Assembly: GCA_013399875.1 (NCBI GenBank)
Contig: VXAZ01009370.1
Coordinates: 1,186,161-1,250,160, forward strand
DNA: 64,000 bases
Reading direction: 5' to 3'
DNA from: Gymnorhina tibicen
Lineage: Eukaryota > Chordata > Aves > Passeriformes > Artamidae
The notes beneath the pieces were generated by a model. It saw only the letters and a list, made by a program, of their open reading frames with translations. It made no database searches and was not told the DNA's origin. Made by a program: the position numbers and the translations under genes. Below, piece by piece: positions 62,501 to 64,000 of the stretch. Within the stretch, counting starts at the first letter, position 1. Each line of letters begins with the position of its first letter.

Positions 62501-64000
62501 GCTGTACAATAGCATCTACCAGAGTATATACACAAGCACAAACTGAACACAGTATTGATGACAGATGAAGGAAGGGAATAATAAAAGCTACATACAAATG
62601 TAGCCAAATAAAAATGCCTGGGATTGTCATAATACGGAAGGAAGGTCTTCCCCTAGAAGATGTGACTTGGTGTTAGTAGCTGACACCTCACTCCTAGTCA
62701 CAGTTGGTTTTCCAGCTGCAGAAAAGAGCTGTGCAAGGTTTGCAAGCAAAGGGGGTTTGAGGGATGTTGTTCAGCATCCTGAGACATCACCCTCCTCAGG
62801 TGGTCAGAGGGGGTGGACCTGCCCTGGTGGCTGGTGAGAAAGGAGGCAGCTTTCGTGATGAAGCTGTTCCTCTTCCTGAAAATCTGGGGTTCTCGTCATA
62901 TCTCCTTCATTGCACCTCCAGCCACGTGGAGAAACCGCAGAGCCACCAGATCAGTGCTGCAGAGGCTGCTGCTCACCCAGTGAGGTCCCTACAATCACAG
63001 TGATTCCTGGTGTGAAGGAGGGGGCTGCACAGAGCACCTTTTCCTTCCAAAAATAACCAGGCCAGAGGCCACTTGCTGAGGAACCACAGGCAAAAGCCAG
63101 GGCAGAACCGTGTTTGGCAGCACACCGTGCTCTGAATGGGGTGTTGCAGGGGCAGCCAGCACCAGCCCCTGTGGGGCTGTGCCCGGGGCTGTTCAGGCTG
63201 GCTGGCTCGGGTACTGCCGCTCCTTGCACAGCACTTGGTTGGGACACGGGGAGTGTTGTGTCTACCAGGCCAGTGAAGGAATGCTCAGTTTACAAGACAA
63301 TAGCTTTTTAGGAAGCCAGAAGAAGTTAAACAGCCTTCCCAGATGGAAGATTGTCCCTTTCCACCCTTTGTATAATTAGGGCAGCTTCATACTCCTGTAA
63401 AGAGATGATCTGTTTAATATAAGAGGTTTCCAAAGTCTTAGCAAATGAGTATCTGAGAACTGGCTTCTGATGTGGTTTATGTTCTTTTTGATAGATTTAG
63501 GTTATGGGAATGTTGGTTACAGAGGCAGTGAGTGATTCATGCTGAAACCATCCGGGTGCCGTCTGATCCATGCTGTCCACCCGAAGGTAAAGGGAGGCTG
63601 CAGCCTGTGCTGTGTTAATGCCTGCAGTTTGAGCTGTTCAGTGTAAGTTATAATTGCAGAAAAATTACTGCAGCAGAGAAGAAGAAAGGTTTGTGTTTTG
63701 CAGAGAGAGGTAATCCTTCCCAGAGCAACATTTCCATAGCGAGCTGGGGTCTGACAGCGATGCCTCAGGACCTCAAACTGCTGTGCTCCGTGTAAGGAGT
63801 TGTGCTGGCACCTTAGGAAAAGCTGGTCTCCTTGGAGAGTCTCTGGCTGCTGCTTGTCAAGCACAAAGCAACACAGACCGGAGCTGATTGCTCTGTGCTA
63901 TTGCCCACCTTGGAGTGGTCTTGGAAAACATCATTTCCCCCCTGGCTGTGGGTTTGTCTCAGCAGTACTTACAGGATCCAGCCCTTGAGCAGATGGGGAA
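56526..64000. other. Intergenic DNA downstream of PRKAR1B
   Basis: No exon with plausible splice sites and a recognisable protein was found on either strand. ORFs up to about 160 codons (for example 57058-57540 and 61028-61477) lie in moderately GC-rich DNA and match no family I know. AT-rich, motif-dense stretches at about 60690-60800 and 62220-62640 resemble conserved non-coding elements. In mammals PDGFA follows PRKAR1B on this side, but none of its coding sequence is visible here. Confidence 0.65.

Overview
This is vertebrate genomic DNA, almost certainly avian. It carries CR1 retrotransposon fragments ending in the typical avian 3' sequence, few interspersed repeats overall, and the spliced 3' half of one recognisable gene on the + strand: PRKAR1B, the type I-beta regulatory subunit of cAMP-dependent protein kinase. 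Nearly all open reading frames in the window are chance ORFs in intron or intergenic DNA.

Layout: 1-15893 is the 3' part of an upstream PRKAR1B intron. Seven coding exons follow at 15894-15955, 16708-16754, 24417-24575, 33369-33429, 36885-37006, 53481-53562 and 53980-54152 (stop TAA at 54150-54152). The introns are 0.4 to 16.5 kb, all GT-AG, and the reading phase is kept across every junction. The joined exons encode 234 complete residues, corresponding to residues 148-381 of the usual 381-residue protein. They cover cyclic-nucleotide-binding domain A, the connecting B/C helix and domain B. Exons for the dimerisation/docking domain and the pseudosubstrate inhibitor segment were not found and should lie 5' of the window. 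A probable 3'UTR of about 2.4 kb runs to a poly(A) signal at 56503-56508. From about 56.5 kb to the end I see no exon. In mammals the next gene downstream is PDGFA, but none of its coding sequence is recognisable here.

The isoform assignment (RI-beta, not RI-alpha) rests on diagnostic residues in several exons: [26 protein letters not shown], and the C-terminus [11 protein letters not shown]. Both phosphate-binding cassettes and both base-capping aromatic residues are intact, so this looks like a functional gene.

Other contents are five CR1 fragments (one exonised in the 3'UTR, one ancient), several microsatellites and homopolymers (including a 23-base A run 75 bp upstream of an exon), small tandem duplications and hairpins, a local CpG cluster deep in the largest intron, a possible G-quadruplex, and AT-rich homeobox-motif stretches that resemble conserved non-coding elements. 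I found no CRISPR array, tRNA, rRNA, prokaryotic element or novel multigene system. The points most worth checking are the intronic CpG cluster and the candidate regulatory elements.
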